From Juglans regia (Eukaryota > Streptophyta > Magnoliopsida > Fagales > Juglandaceae), in contig NC_049911.1 of assembly GCF_001411555.2 (NCBI RefSeq), positions 7,820,209 to 7,884,208 of the forward strand: a stretch of DNA of 64,000 bases, given 5' to 3'. The notes under the pieces were generated by a model. That model was given only the letters and a program-made list of their open reading frames with translations. It was not told where the DNA came from and searched no databases. Numbering within the stretch: the first letter of the stretch is position 1; every line of letters begins with the position of its first letter. Both the position numbers and the translations under genes were made by a program. Shown here piece after piece: positions 45,562 through 56,849 of this stretch.

Positions 45562-46020
45562 TGTGAAATGTTATGCAAACACACACACCAACGATGACAA
45601 ATAAAGTAAAATCAACATAATCAAGAACACGACACAATATACGTGGTTCGGCAAATTGCCTACGTCCACAGAGCTGTAGAAATCTTATTAACCGGAGGAG
45701 ATTACAATCACTTAATCTCAACTCACACTCTCTAGACAATTGTTCTCTCTCAAAATACAACACAAGTCTAATATTATATATTTATAGAGAGTGGCGCTGG
45801 AAACCTAATCTGTAAAAAACTACGTACTTCGCTCGAGCGGAGTGTCGAGCGAGCGTTAGGGTTTTTGTATCGCTCGAGCAGAGTGTCGAGTGAACGTAGT
45901 CCCAGAATGGGGACTGCACTAAGAATTTTCCTTATTTAATAAGGAAACACCGCGTTTCAGTAAGCTTGCAACGCAGTCCCAGAATGGGGACTGCAATAAG
46001 AATTGTCCTTATTTTAATTT
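45562..46020 (-). repeat. Copia LTR, upstream copy (outer border approximate)
   Basis: On the minus strand it ends GCATAACATTTCACA at 45,562, like the LTR at 43,572, and contains CTCGAGCGGAGTGTCGAGCG (45,833). Towards 46,000 it departs from the sister LTR: the block AGTCCCAGAATGGGGACTG occurs twice (about 45,899 and 45,973), each followed by AAGAATT(T/G)TCCTTATT. Its start could not be fixed. Confidence 0.55.
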
Positions 46021-46871
46021 TTCTCTTTCTAAAAAAGTAAAAAATAAAAATAAAAACTCCCCATCTTTTCTCCAAATCATCACACGTACGTCCCTCTATT
46101 GAGTCATTGGTCTACGTGCAAGTACACGACCAAATAAATATTTATAAGATGATTGGCAAATGAAGACCGCATGCTACCCATAAGAGAGCCGGCCTATCTT
46201 ATCTTTTGTCGGCTGCAAACATCCATTATTTCTATTTCCTATTTTTAGAGTATAGGGTATGTGGGCATGGAAAGCTCTCTTACATGCTCCAAACTCCAAA
46301 GAATCCAAGTTTAGCATATCATTATTCATTACCACACCCTTGAAATATAGTATAACTTAATTATAACCGGCACTAAGTGGTATTAACTATTTCATTTAAT
46401 TAAAAACAATTATAGATATACAATATTTTTAAAATAATATATACAATTATATTTTAAATGAAAGACATTTTTATAAATAATTTATAAAATTAATATCATT
46501 TTATATAAGTATTCTAATTTTAAAGCATTATTATAAAAAAATTAATTGTGTATATCATTCCATTATAAAATCTTGTTTTCCTAAAAAGGAAGAGCTCTAG
46601 CTAGCTTTTTAACAAGAAGTTTAGAAAGAAAGGTTCACTTGAGCCGGCTAAAAATGCATAATTAATTAAGTAGATATTATAGGAAAGTTGTTACTCATAT
46701 TTCCACGTGTACGGTCAACTTCGTCCGTTTTTAAAGTAGATGATACTCAATTATGATGGTGCGATGTGCACATCAAGATAATCATTGTCATATCACCTTG
46801 TTAAAAGGTTTTTAAATTATATGTATAAAAAAAGAATAGATCGAAATCGAAGAATCAAATGCTCAGTGATT
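46021..46871. other. AT-rich sequence without recognisable features
   Basis: No ORF, terminal repeat or RNA motif was seen. Composition is AT-rich, especially 46,330-46,560. Confidence 0.5.
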
Positions 46872-47573
46872 AGGATGTAATTGGTTCGGTTCGATTTGAT
46901 TTTGGATAAAATTTAAGATCAAATCGGTAGATCTCAATTTTGTATTTTAGAAAATTGATTACGTATCGGTTATCCTCTTAAACCGATACTTCGATTTTAT
47001 CGATTCCGGTTCAGTTCGATCTGATTTTTCAGTTTAAATAGTACTAATATTAGAGCATAAAATGTAATTAATATACTAATATACATTAGTATACTAATTA
47101 ATTTAATTGAAATAGAATTAATATACTAATGTATTATATATTTATCAAAATGAATATGTTGAGAATTTATTAGGCCATAAAACGTTATTAATTTATATAT
47201 TTTCTGTTTAAAGCATATGTTCAAATAAATTTTCATGTTTCAGATTAAAATTTTATGTTATAAGTTATAATAACATTATCATATATGTAATTATAATTTA
47301 TATTATTTTATATATTATATATAAAAATTATATATAATATAAAAATATTATATATAATATTAAAAAAATTAATTTAAAATACATAATATAGAGAACCGGT
47401 TCGGTCTGGTCCGATCCTAAAAAGCATAGAACTGGAACCGGACCGATTCTGGCTGGTTTTGGAACTAAGGCAACCGGTCCCGAGCTGGATAGGTCCAAAA
47501 CCGAACCAGTTCCACCAGTTCAAGCCAATCCAGGCCGATTTTTCAATTTTCTGCTTAATTTTTACACCCCTAA
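46872..47573. mobile_element. Possible non-autonomous hAT-type repeat
   Basis: The left end TTAGGATGTAATTGG and right end TTACACCCCTAA are imperfect inverted repeats of the TTAGGGGTGTAA type. Both ends border (G)GTTCGGTTCG / ACCGG-rich low-complexity sequence, with an AT-rich centre (47,280-47,390). No clear 8-bp TSD could be read. The ORFs at 47,374-47,845 fall in this simple sequence and are not genes. Confidence 0.4.
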
Positions 47574-48086
47574 CAATGAGCCTTCGTTGTAAATATTGTG
47601 AATTACTTTTGGAATTTAGAAGGGAGATCTTAACGCGCTGGGCCAAGCCCATACTATCCTACCCACGATTTGTGAAAAGAGTAAACCGGAGGAATATGAA
47701 GAAATTGGGCCCAGATAGCGTCCACCACGAGAAAGGGATTCGGTCAGCGGCTTGTCCCCTCTCCTCATTAAATTGGGCTCGATGCCTATTATTGATGGCC
47801 TCATTAAATGTTGTATCTCGCTGTCACCATGATAAGTGGGAATGATCGTGACAGATGAGTTTCATGAGGAACGATGCAAAAGCGAACCCATGACAATATT
47901 TAAAAAGGCAAAAAGCTACAGAAGACAGGAAAACGATACTCAATCCCTGGATACTTGAAAAACGGAAGGAGAGTTTGCTGTCTTTGACATTGGAGGCTTC
48001 CCAGCTTCGGCCAACCTTCCCTTCCTAGTGCAGGTAGCAGGTTGAAGACAACTCCTTCAATTGGCAGTACATAGAACACCTAACAG
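47574..48086 (+). repeat. Probable 5' LTR end of a Tat-lineage gypsy element
   Basis: It ends CACCTAACA at 48,086, immediately before GTTGGTGCC, the position and sequence expected for an LTR end and Tat/Ogre-type primer site. The LTR start could not be identified. The sequence before 47,900 may be unrelated flank. Confidence 0.5.
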
Positions 48087-48095
48087 TTGGTGCCA
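48087..48095 (+). other. Tat-type primer-binding site, left half
   Basis: GTTGGTGCCA is interrupted here by a solo LTR and continues at 53,086 with TGCCTTCTATGAGA. Together they resemble the TTGGTGCCGTCTGTGGGA-type primer site of Tat elements. Confidence 0.6.
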
Positions 48096-51000
48096 TGTAA
48101 CGCCCGTCCTTGTGGTAGGATGTTTTATAAAATATTTTAGAAAGGACGACGGGAATTACCGTTCGATTTAAAACTTTTCACTTGCATACCCAGGGTGCAA
48201 GACTCTACGTTTATAGAATAAAATGTGCTTTGGCAATAAAAGAGGTTTACAGCGGAAAACATCAATTTTAATAATAAAAAGACCTCTCGTACATTTAAAA
48301 CTCATGCCTAGACATCCGTGCTCTTCCCCATGGGCTATGTCCGTCCTGACCGTTCAGTTCCTGTAGGGGGAGGGGCATACATAAAAACTAAAATGAGTCG
48401 AAGACTCGTAAGTATTACTTCATACAGTTAAAATATAACAACATAGGTTTTTATTCATGCATTTATCATTTGTACATACTATTACGTGCATGCATACGTG
48501 CTTGCATGCGTTCGTTTGAAAACGTCACTGGACGGAGTTTTTCTTTAATAGTCTTTCTTTTCGTAAAACGTGTCTCCCATCAGTGCCTTCATTTCTTCAA
48601 GAGTCACTGGATGGGGTTTTGCTTTTTAAAAGCTTTCTTGTCATAAAATGTTTCTCCCGTCAGTGCTTTCATTTCTTAAAGAGTCGTGCTTTCATGCATT
48701 CATACATTTGTGCATACATGCATTCTTTCTTATCACTTTCATAGGCCGGTATACACTGTTACGCCCCGTATGTTAGGGTTAGCGGCCTTATGGCCAATGG
48801 ATTCGCTCGTGGCCGAGGGTTGGAATCCCATTCCATTAGGGTGCAGCACTGGGTGCACTATCAGCACTACTGCCCGTCATTGCAATTTGCCCATTCATTC
48901 ATTGGGTACCCCTTTTCATTCATTCGTATGGCCGTTGCGTATTTTCATACATTTCATACTTTCCTTTCGTTCTTTCATTCATGGCAGCTCTAAAGAGCTG
49001 GAGCTTTCATTCTTTTCTTATCTTTCATTTAACATGTCCTTCCTTGAGAAAACATTCATTTTTGTGAGAAAACGTCGTGCTTTTAAAAGCATGTGCATAA
49101 ACATCATCTTTTCATGGCATTCGTAAAAACATCTGTTCGTGGCATCGTAAAACATTTAAAACGTCAGCTTTCATGGCATCCATAAGCATCACCTTAAATG
49201 TCATCTCTCATGGTGTCCATGAGCGTCACCTCATGACATCCATAAAAGCGTCGGTTCGTAGGATCCATAAAAGCATCCATTTTCATGCCTTTCTTGCATT
49301 TTCATTAGTTCGTTGATTTTCTTAGAAAATACATACAATAGATACACCGTCTAGTCATCCATTCACATGCGTACAATTAATATTTTGGGTGCGTAAAAAG
49401 GGTTGCCAAGGAGGGGTCGTACGTATGTATACCTTTGAACACTTATCGTTTTCTTTCTTAAAACATCTTTCGTTTCTTTTCTTAAAGCATATTAAAGGAA
49501 AAGCATTTCTTGTATCTTAGAAAAACTCTAGAAGAGTATGAACGTAACGCTTACTTGGACTCCATGCTACTTGCATATCATGCGGTCCATTCATGTGCTT
49601 GTCAGATGGCAACCTACATGCATACACATACCTTAACGTCATTCTCTATCTAGTACATAAGCAACTTCAACTTAGAAAACACAAGCTACACTTCACTTGG
49701 AACACTCTCCTTCTATCTCGTGTTCTTACGTGTTCCTCACTATGTTAAAAACTTTAGGGACCCATTACGGTCACCACATCTTCCAACTCAAGGTCTTGTC
49801 TTGAGTGCTCATCCACTAAAGTGAACTCATGATTCACCTTAGGATTAAGACACTAAGACTTTCGTCTTACTCTCCTTATTGAACTCATCTCGATGCATGA
49901 CTCAGACTGACTAAGTCACACATCCCAATCCTAGACAATACACTCGTCACTGCCTCCATGCATCTTAGCCCATACTAATCTTCATTCCCATCCATACAAA
50001 CCACATGGTTCTAAGCCAACTCTGAGGCTTAAGCATCGTGCAACTATACTCAGGACAGATTACCCATTACATATGGTGAATCCGTCTGGCACATGTGTCT
50101 CACCAGATTACACATGTACCTTACCCCTTTATCACCTAAGATCAACATATAACACGTTGATCACCTACTTGTATAAACAAGCACCATACTCCGATACCAA
50201 CCTTCTCTTAACCCGGCTAGCATGACTCTTCATGCTACCCATCCATTTTGACAGTTCATCCCAATATTTAACACGATAAGACTCCATTCATAACTACGTC
50301 TTATGTCACGTCATACAGCTCGAGACTATTCCCAAGCTACACCGTGACTTTGTCGCATTACCAAACATTTTGCTACGTCAACTCCTAACCCATCATGAGT
50401 ACGGTTCCTCACGTACTCCCGTCACATCGTGACATCTTGTCACGTTACCGTTATGCCATTCATACACTATCACTTCACCCATCGCAAGCACGACTGTCAG
50501 TAACCACGTCACGAAGTGACGTTGCCCAGTCATGCTTCCGCTGTGTACTCTTATACTTGTCCTACTACTTCACCCATACTTCCAGCCATGAGTCAACTTC
50601 ACGGTGACACTTGTCATCTCAGACTATAGGCTATACCATAACTACTTTGAAACACTGTTCCACAGTTCCCGACATTACTCACCATGTTCTATGCCCATCA
50701 ACCACTCAACCATCCTTATCTCTGTGACACGTCACATAATGTATTGCTGTACCTCATGGAGTACACTCCATGCATACTCCCTTCTCACATGCTACGCCAC
50801 ATCATCACTATGGCGTACTCGCCATATAGTGCATCACTTCACCACATGGAGTACACTCCGCGTATACTCCCCTCATACACACCACGTCACATTACCATTA
50901 TGGCATACCCGCCATATGGTGCATCACTCCACTATATGGAGTACACTCCGCGTGCACTCGCCTCATACACAACATGTCACATCACCATTATGGCATACCC

Positions 51001-53085
51001 GCCATATGGTGCATCACTCCACCATATAGAGTACACTCCACGTATACTCCCTTCATACACACTCAGCATGTACTCTCCCCATTCCCCACACCACAACACC
51101 CATACAACACATATCCACAACCACACTACATAGCACAGTTCACAACAGTTCACAACACACTTCTCAACTACGCCTAACACTTCACATCACACTACACGGC
51201 ACAACACATCTCCACACAACACAGATATGCCCAACACTTCACATACGCATCACATCACATCACCACACTACACATATATGCCAAACACTTCACTACATAG
51301 AATGCCCAACACTTTGTTACACATCACCACATCACAATACCACAACTCCACAATACCAACAGCACAGTCCACAACCTAGTCAACTAATAACATAAATAAC
51401 AAGGGATAAAAGGTTATACCATCGACGGGATAAACCATGCGTTGCTCGTTGACCATCACGGTCAATGACACCGGAAGGGTCGTACGTGGTGGCTAACCCA
51501 CGTACAGTGACTGTTTAGGCGTTTGGATAGCTAGGTGTGGTCTTAGAAGGGCTTGTGGTGGTCTTGTGGTAGTGGCAAGGAGCGTAACATGGCAGCTAGC
51601 CATGTACAGTGGCAGTCAGCCATGCGTAGTGGCTGTCCATCACGTGGTGGTTTGGACCTAGGATTCGGCTAAGGGAGGTGCGGTGGAGCTTGTGGTGGCA
51701 CTGGGGTGGCCCCACGTTGGTCCTCGGTGGCGGATCGAGGCTGAGAAGTGGAGAGGAGCCGTGGGAGAGTGAGAGAGAGTGTGCGTGCATGGGTGGCAGA
51801 TCGGGGTTGTGGATGGTTGGGATGGGTCTGTGGTGGCTTGAGGAGGCTGAAGGTGGCGGCTACACGCCGTGAGTGGTGGTGCACGGCGATGGAGGGTGTG
51901 AAACCTGTGTGTGGGAGGAGTCTCGTGTGGTGGATCTAGGGGAGGCTACTGGTCGTGGGTCCAAGGGAGGAGGAAGGGGGAGATCAGGAGATGCCTGTGG
52001 TGGTGTCCGGTGCCCAAGGTGGCCATGCATGGCGACGCTAGGAGCGTGCACAGTGAACTCGTGCATGGAGGAGGTTGTGTACATGCATGGGAGGAAGGTG
52101 GCTGCATGGAGGGGGCCAAGCTCGCTAGAGGGTGGTGGCCAGTGGGAGGAGAAGCTACCGTGGAGGTGGTGGCGCTGGAGGACGGCGCACGGCGGTGCAG
52201 TGAGCACCAAGCCTATTCGGGCTGTGCACTGTTGAGGGAGAGGAGGGAGCGTGGGAGAAAGACGCCGGTATGGGTGAGCTCGTCGGAGGAAGGTGGAGCT
52301 AGTGGTGGTGGCATTGAGGTTTGCCGATGCACGGCAGCACAGGGCTAAGGCATGGAGCATCGGGCAAGAGAGAGAGGCTGCGTATCACGTACGTTGGGGA
52401 GAGGGAGGAGAGAGAGAGGGCTGAGAGAAAAGTGAGGAAGAAAGAGAGGGGGTTTGGGTATTTAACCCAGTCCCTTCATCTGGGGATCCATGTAACGATC
52501 TAACGATGGATCTCAAACACTAATTTAAAATGCATAAATATTAACTTAATTAAAAGCGCTTAGAGGAATTAAGGTAGAATATTATTTTAAATTAACTTTA
52601 GTTTATAAAATAATATTCCGTCATTATTAATAAAATGATGAAGTCTCACTTAACATATTAAAGAGAATAAAACCATTTAATTAATAAAAACTATCAACAT
52701 AATTTAAATCTCATAATATCTTAAATAGCTGAAATCATTTTAATAATGATATTAAAATGATTTCCAACAATTATAATATTTTTGAAACTCTTCAAGAACA
52801 TTATAATTGTCGTATTTAAGATCAAGTTTAGTTCAATAACACTGGAAATACTCTTTATAAATATTTCCAGCACATTTAAAACACTGGGCGTGCCCTAAAA
52901 GTTACAAGATATCTTTTGAAACATGCCATCGTGGTTCGGCACCCATGACGAGTCTCGTAGTCGCTAGATAGAAGGGGTAGATAATTCACATAATTTCTGC
53001 GCTCAGAGTTTGCTTATGTCAGAAAGAAGGAGCCTTACATAAGAAAGAAAGAACGTACGTCAGAAGGAAGGAGAAGGGTGTTACA
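48096..53085 (-). repeat. Solo gypsy LTR of about 5 kb
   Basis: The plus-strand ends are TGTAACGCCCGTCC and AAGGGTGTTACA. The flanks are TGCCA (left) and TGCCT (right), a 5-bp duplication with one mismatch. Orientation is minus: at 48,735-48,870 the reverse complement shows the ACGG...CGCTAACCCTAAC and GGTGCACCCAG landmarks of the array LTRs. No internal retroelement sequence lies beyond either end, so it is a solo LTR inside a Tat primer site. Its length is helped by CA-rich and tandemly repeated DNA (49,560-51,400) and a GC-rich leader (51,440-52,450). The many overlapping ORFs of the leader (51,596-52,503) are not conserved genes. Confidence 0.75.
50745..51075. repeat. Four copies of a 90-bp tandem repeat
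   Basis: GAGTACACTCC recurs at 50,759, 50,849, 50,939 and 51,029, exactly 90 bp apart. The units contain CATATGGTGCATCACT and CATTATGGC(A/G)TAC. Ninety is a multiple of three, so two reading frames stay open across the units (50,604-51,133). Confidence 0.88.
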
Positions 53086-53196
53086 TGCCTTCTATGAGAT
53101 CCAATCTTATTTGGCCTAACAACAATAGCGTGCAATTTGTATATTGGACCCCACCGCTCACACCCAACATTTGAGCAGCAATCCTCACTCACGAAC

Positions 53197-54010
53197 ATGG
53201 AAGGTAGAGTGGCGGAGATGGAGGAACTAATAAAGAAATTGATGGCAGACACTGAGGCTCTGAGGCGAGAGGGCGAAGTGCTAAGGAAAACATGTGCGAA
53301 ACTCTAGGATGATGCTAGCCTGAGTAAAGCTTAGAAAATGGAGGGAGTGTCACAGGCCATTGGCCAGGTACGCAGACAAATGAGCGACGAGCTACGGGGC
53401 CTCAAAGACAAGTACGAGGAGATGCTGAATAGATTGGGAGGGTCCTCGTTTGTAGATCAAATACTAAGCAACACAGACTTGTTGTACAGTCTAGAGGTGA
53501 TGGCAGTGCCACTCCTGCCCAAGTTCGAAGCCCCCCAAATAGAAATGTATGACTAATCCAAGGACCTGACCAAACACTTACAAACTTTTGAAACCCACAT
53601 GACACTAGATGGCTTCTCGGGAGAGATAGAGTGCTAGGCATTCCCCCTCACGTTGAAAAGTTTTGCCCAACCATGGTTTGAGACTCTTCAATTGGGTTTC
53701 ATTCATAGCTTTGAAAAGCTTGATTGACAGTTCTTAACTTAATTCATGGCTAGCCGAAACAAAAGACGACCAGCCGCTTACTCACCCTGAAGCAAAGGGA
53801 AGAAGAGAGTCTGAAAGCGTACCTATATCACTTCAACAAGGAGTTTCTGGCCATCGACAATCAAGATGAAACAATCACGTTGGCGGCACTCCTGGGAGGC
53901 TTGTGGCCTTTCATCTCAATTATGGTCAAAATTGCGAGGAAGACCTCTATGACCTTGCGGGAATTCATCTATTAGGTGGACGATTTTGTCAATGCTGAAG
54001 ACATCCTTCA
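53197..54010 (+). pseudogene. Tat-lineage gypsy gag pseudogene
   Basis: It starts MEGRVAEMEELIKKLM after the primer site. The following segments give a Tat/Ogre-type gag: a coiled charged N-terminus, PLLPKFEAPQIEMYD near 53,545, CxAFPLTLKSFAQPWF near 53,640, ASRNKRRPAAY near 53,765 and DDFVNAED at 53,976. At least four in-frame stops and several frame changes interrupt it. The CCHC and all of pol are absent; tandem repeats follow directly. Confidence 0.72.
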
Positions 54011-54036
54011 AGTCACAAAGGGGGGGAATTCATGGA

Positions 54037-54480
54037 TGCTTCGTGCTCACTCTTCGACGGATGAAGGAGAGAACCCCTTTCCTAAGTGTACCACTTTCTC
54101 CGCTCTTGCCAGTGAGTTCGATCTCAGATCCCACCTAGCCCCTGAGGCCAATTTTTCGTACTTGCACCTCGACCTCCTAAGGGAAGAAAACCTTTCCCAA
54201 GTGTCCCATTCTCCCCTCAGCTTCCAATGCAGTCGATGTCGAATTTTGCCTGACCCTCGAGGTTGATGCTCTACGCTCATGCCTCGACGGTTGAAGGGGG
54301 AACACATCTCCCAAGTGTCCCATTCTCCCCTTGCCATCCAGGGTGGTCGATCTCGGATCTTGCATGCCTCCTGAGGCCGATGCTCCGCATTTACACCTCA
54401 CTTGTGCCAAGTGTCCCACTCTCTCGTCCTCGCCTACGATCGTTGACTTAGGCCTAAGTCACAGGGGAGAATTCCACGCA
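54037..54480. repeat. Degenerate ~115-bp tandem repeats of a Tat element
   Basis: The (C)CCAAGTGTCCCA(T/C)TCTC motif recurs near 54,081, 54,196, 54,310 and 54,406. Units also share CTC(G)AGG(C/T)CGATGCTC and GTCGAT(C/G)TC(G)G. Non-coding tandem arrays near the 3' end are known for Tat/Ogre elements. They produce open frames on both strands that are not genes. Confidence 0.7.
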
Positions 54481-55340
54481 AGGCCCGGGCTGGCAGGGAC
54501 CACGTTTGCGGGTCCCGATTGTTATGCCTAGACCCACGACAAAAGGAACATAAGAACAAGGACGACAGACAGAAAATCCATGCATGCAAAAAGGAGAAAG
54601 ATGAAGGTTCAAGAGGAAACCTCATTCATTGATAACAAGTTTACAAATACTAGGTGGGAACCCTAGTAGAGGACTTCTAGAAAAAAAAGAGTCAGGGCCG
54701 TTAGCAAGGCAGCGGGACAGGGAAGGAGTCAGGTATTAGACTGTGTCCCAAGGAATCAAGAGGGACACAATCCGCCTGAGTCTGGGAAAATATTGCAAGA
54801 TCCAAAGCCCCAGTGAGAGCAGCAAGGATTGACATCCAGTGCTTCTTCAGTTTCTCTAGCCCTCGGGAGTATTCACGTCTCCAAGCTTGGTTGCGGAGGC
54901 GCTTCGCCATTGTAAGCTCGAGAGTAAACGGGGCAGGCAAGTTTCACATTGGCTACAACAAGCTCGACCTCCAATTTTGTCACCCTCTTGCCCCGAGACC
55001 CCCCTTTTAGTTGCCTATGGGAATCCGACAACTCCAAAAGTTGGGACTCAGCTGCCTCCTTACCTTCTCATAGCTCGAAACATTGCTCTGTCAGTGCGTC
55101 CTTCTAGGACTATAGTCGGTTGAGGCACCCCTATGAGTCAAGGACTGCGTCCACCACCTTCACCAGGGTAGCGAAATACTCTTCTCCCAACACTTTTGAG
55201 TCTCCTTTGCCTCCATTTCGAGGCGGCGTATTATTGCCTGCTCTAGCCCCTTTCCTCCGCGGCGATGGTTGTGGTAGATAGTAGACTCTCTTACCTCAAA
55301 GACCCTTTTTCAGCTTGGAGATTAGACGCCACCTTGTGTT
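54481..55340 (-). pseudogene. Possible antisense ORF remnant of the Tat element
   Basis: The minus-strand frame 54,701-54,940 (79 aa, MPAPFTLELTMAKRLRNQ) and interrupted coding-like stretches up to about 55,330 are rich in Glu, Lys and Leu, suggesting a coiled-coil protein. Some Tat-lineage elements carry an extra antisense ORF downstream of pol, so this is a plausible origin. I recognise no specific domain. The 3' LTR was not found. Confidence 0.35.
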
Positions 55341-55541
55341 GGTCCTTATGGCGTAAAATGTCAATGTTTTATAGTTTGAACATGCAATGTGTGAGTTTTG
55401 TTAGCTTGAGGTACAAAATGTAAAAACTTTATAATTTGTTCATGGAAGAGAATATACTTTTACCTAAAAACAACTTTTGGCTAGCCAACATATGTGTGTG
55501 TGTGTGTATAATCAAAACTTGATCATGTTTTGAATATGCAG

Positions 55542-56344
55542 AGTGGTGTACCCAGCTGGGAGGTTCCATTAGGAAGACGGGACTCCAGAGGTGCAAGCTT
55601 GAGTGGTTCAAACAACAACATCCCAGCTCCAAACAACACATTCTAGACTTACCTTACTAAGTTCAAGCGACAAGGACTTAATGTCGTTGATCTTGTTGTA
55701 CTATCTGATGATATTTAAAGAGCTAGCTTGAACCTACCATTGTGCCAAACCATAATCTGGGTCCTTAAATTAAGGATAAATGATTGAGGGCATGGGTGTG
55801 GAGGAATGTAAATTACCCAGAACACACGTGATTAACCTAGTTTAACTTCAAAACAAAGTCACCATCTAAATTAACCTAGTTTAATTCAGTATGGCAAGAA
55901 GATTATTGAAGTTTGAATAATTGTTATGCAAAGAGCCACACGATAGGAAATGCCAGGTGCACTAGCTTCAAGCAGAGACTCTACAACCGATTAGGCAATG
56001 GGTTACCTGACAACGCAGTTGATCAATCATATGCTGTCCAATTGAGAACCAGATGCCCAAGATCAGGTGGTTATCAGAACCTGTTTTTCTTGGACTTTGT
56101 CAGCCCAACAAAATTCGACAACAGCTATTTCAAGAACTTTTTGTATTCTAAAGGCCTTTTAAGCTCTGATCAAGTTCTTCTCACATAGAATGAAGCTTCC
56201 ATGGAATTGGTGAAGAAATATTCAGAAAACAACGAGTTGTTCTTTGAGCAGTTAGCCTAATCCATGATTAAGATGGGAAATATTTCTCCATTGACAGGTT
56301 CGAGGGGAGAGATTAGAAAGAATTGCAGGAAGATTAACTCCTGA
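55542..56344 (+). pseudogene. Class III peroxidase pseudogene, last two exons
   Basis: 55,542-55,707 encodes the penultimate-exon region (PSWEVPLGRRDSRGAS, LTKFKRQGLNVVDLVVLS) with one stop after NNTF. A degenerate intron follows, its donor GT changed to AT. 55,932-56,344 encodes the final exon: SHTIGNARC, carrying the proximal heme-ligand histidine, then RCPRSGG, FVSPTKFDNSYFKN and MIKMGNISPLTGSRGEIRKNCRKINS with a natural TGA. In-frame stops occur at 56,187-56,191 and about 56,258. The catalytic-histidine exons are missing. Secreted peroxidases of this family oxidise phenolics in the cell wall; this copy cannot. It is the only clear remnant of a cellular gene family with known function here. 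Confidence 0.88.
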
Positions 56345-56500
56345 TTAGCTCCATTATAATACTGCAGTTCCATCGAGTGTCATGTGTTTTTATCAATTAG
56401 CTAATTAACAATTGATTATTCTTTTAATTATGAATTTTATGGTGTTAATTTTTCTACGAAGAAAAGGGCGACCAATTTCACATTGTTAGACAGATGACTG
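56345..56500 (+). other. Short spacer between the peroxidase remnant and copia
   Basis: AT-rich, with no signal seen. The exact copia left edge is unclear because no LTR was found on this side. Confidence 0.4.
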
Positions 56501-56753
56501 AAGGGTAACTCATATGTACTGTCTTCACTACCTGAAGCACACTTCTCCACTCAATTTCGAATTGCCTCTAAAGAAGTGTGACATTAACGTTTGGGATATC
56601 CCCAAGCATCTCTACATAGTGTTCTTGGTTCTCAAAGCCTTATTTCTTGTTCTCAACAAAAATAAAAACAACTCTCTTTGTGAGAGCTGCCAGTTAGGCA
56701 AAATGAGCACACTTTCATTTTTACCCTTTTCTATTATTGGTTTAAATGTATTT

Positions 56754-56849
56754 GATAAAGTTTATTGTGATTTATGGAGACCCGTACTAATTTTATTTGT
56801 TGATAAAGTTTATTGTGATTTATGGAGACCCGTACTAATTTTATTTGTT
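56754..56849 (+). repeat. 48-bp tandem duplication in the copia integrase
   Basis: The unit starting GATAAAGTTTATTGTG occurs at 56,754 and 56,802 with essentially no change. Its length is 16 codons, so the frame is kept and the protein motif FDKVYCDLWRPV is doubled. Confidence 0.9.

Noticed and set aside
47374..47845. ORFs of 62-128 aa
   Set aside because: They fall in ACCGG/GGTTCGG simple sequence of a possible MITE and its flank.
50604..51133. 141-149 aa ORFs with internal repeats
   Set aside because: They come from the 90-bp tandem repeat, whose length is a multiple of three; this is an incidental open frame.
51596..52503. Dense ORFs up to 166 aa on both strands
   Set aside because: They lie in the GC-rich, low-complexity leader of a solo LTR, with no motif and equal coding potential on both strands.
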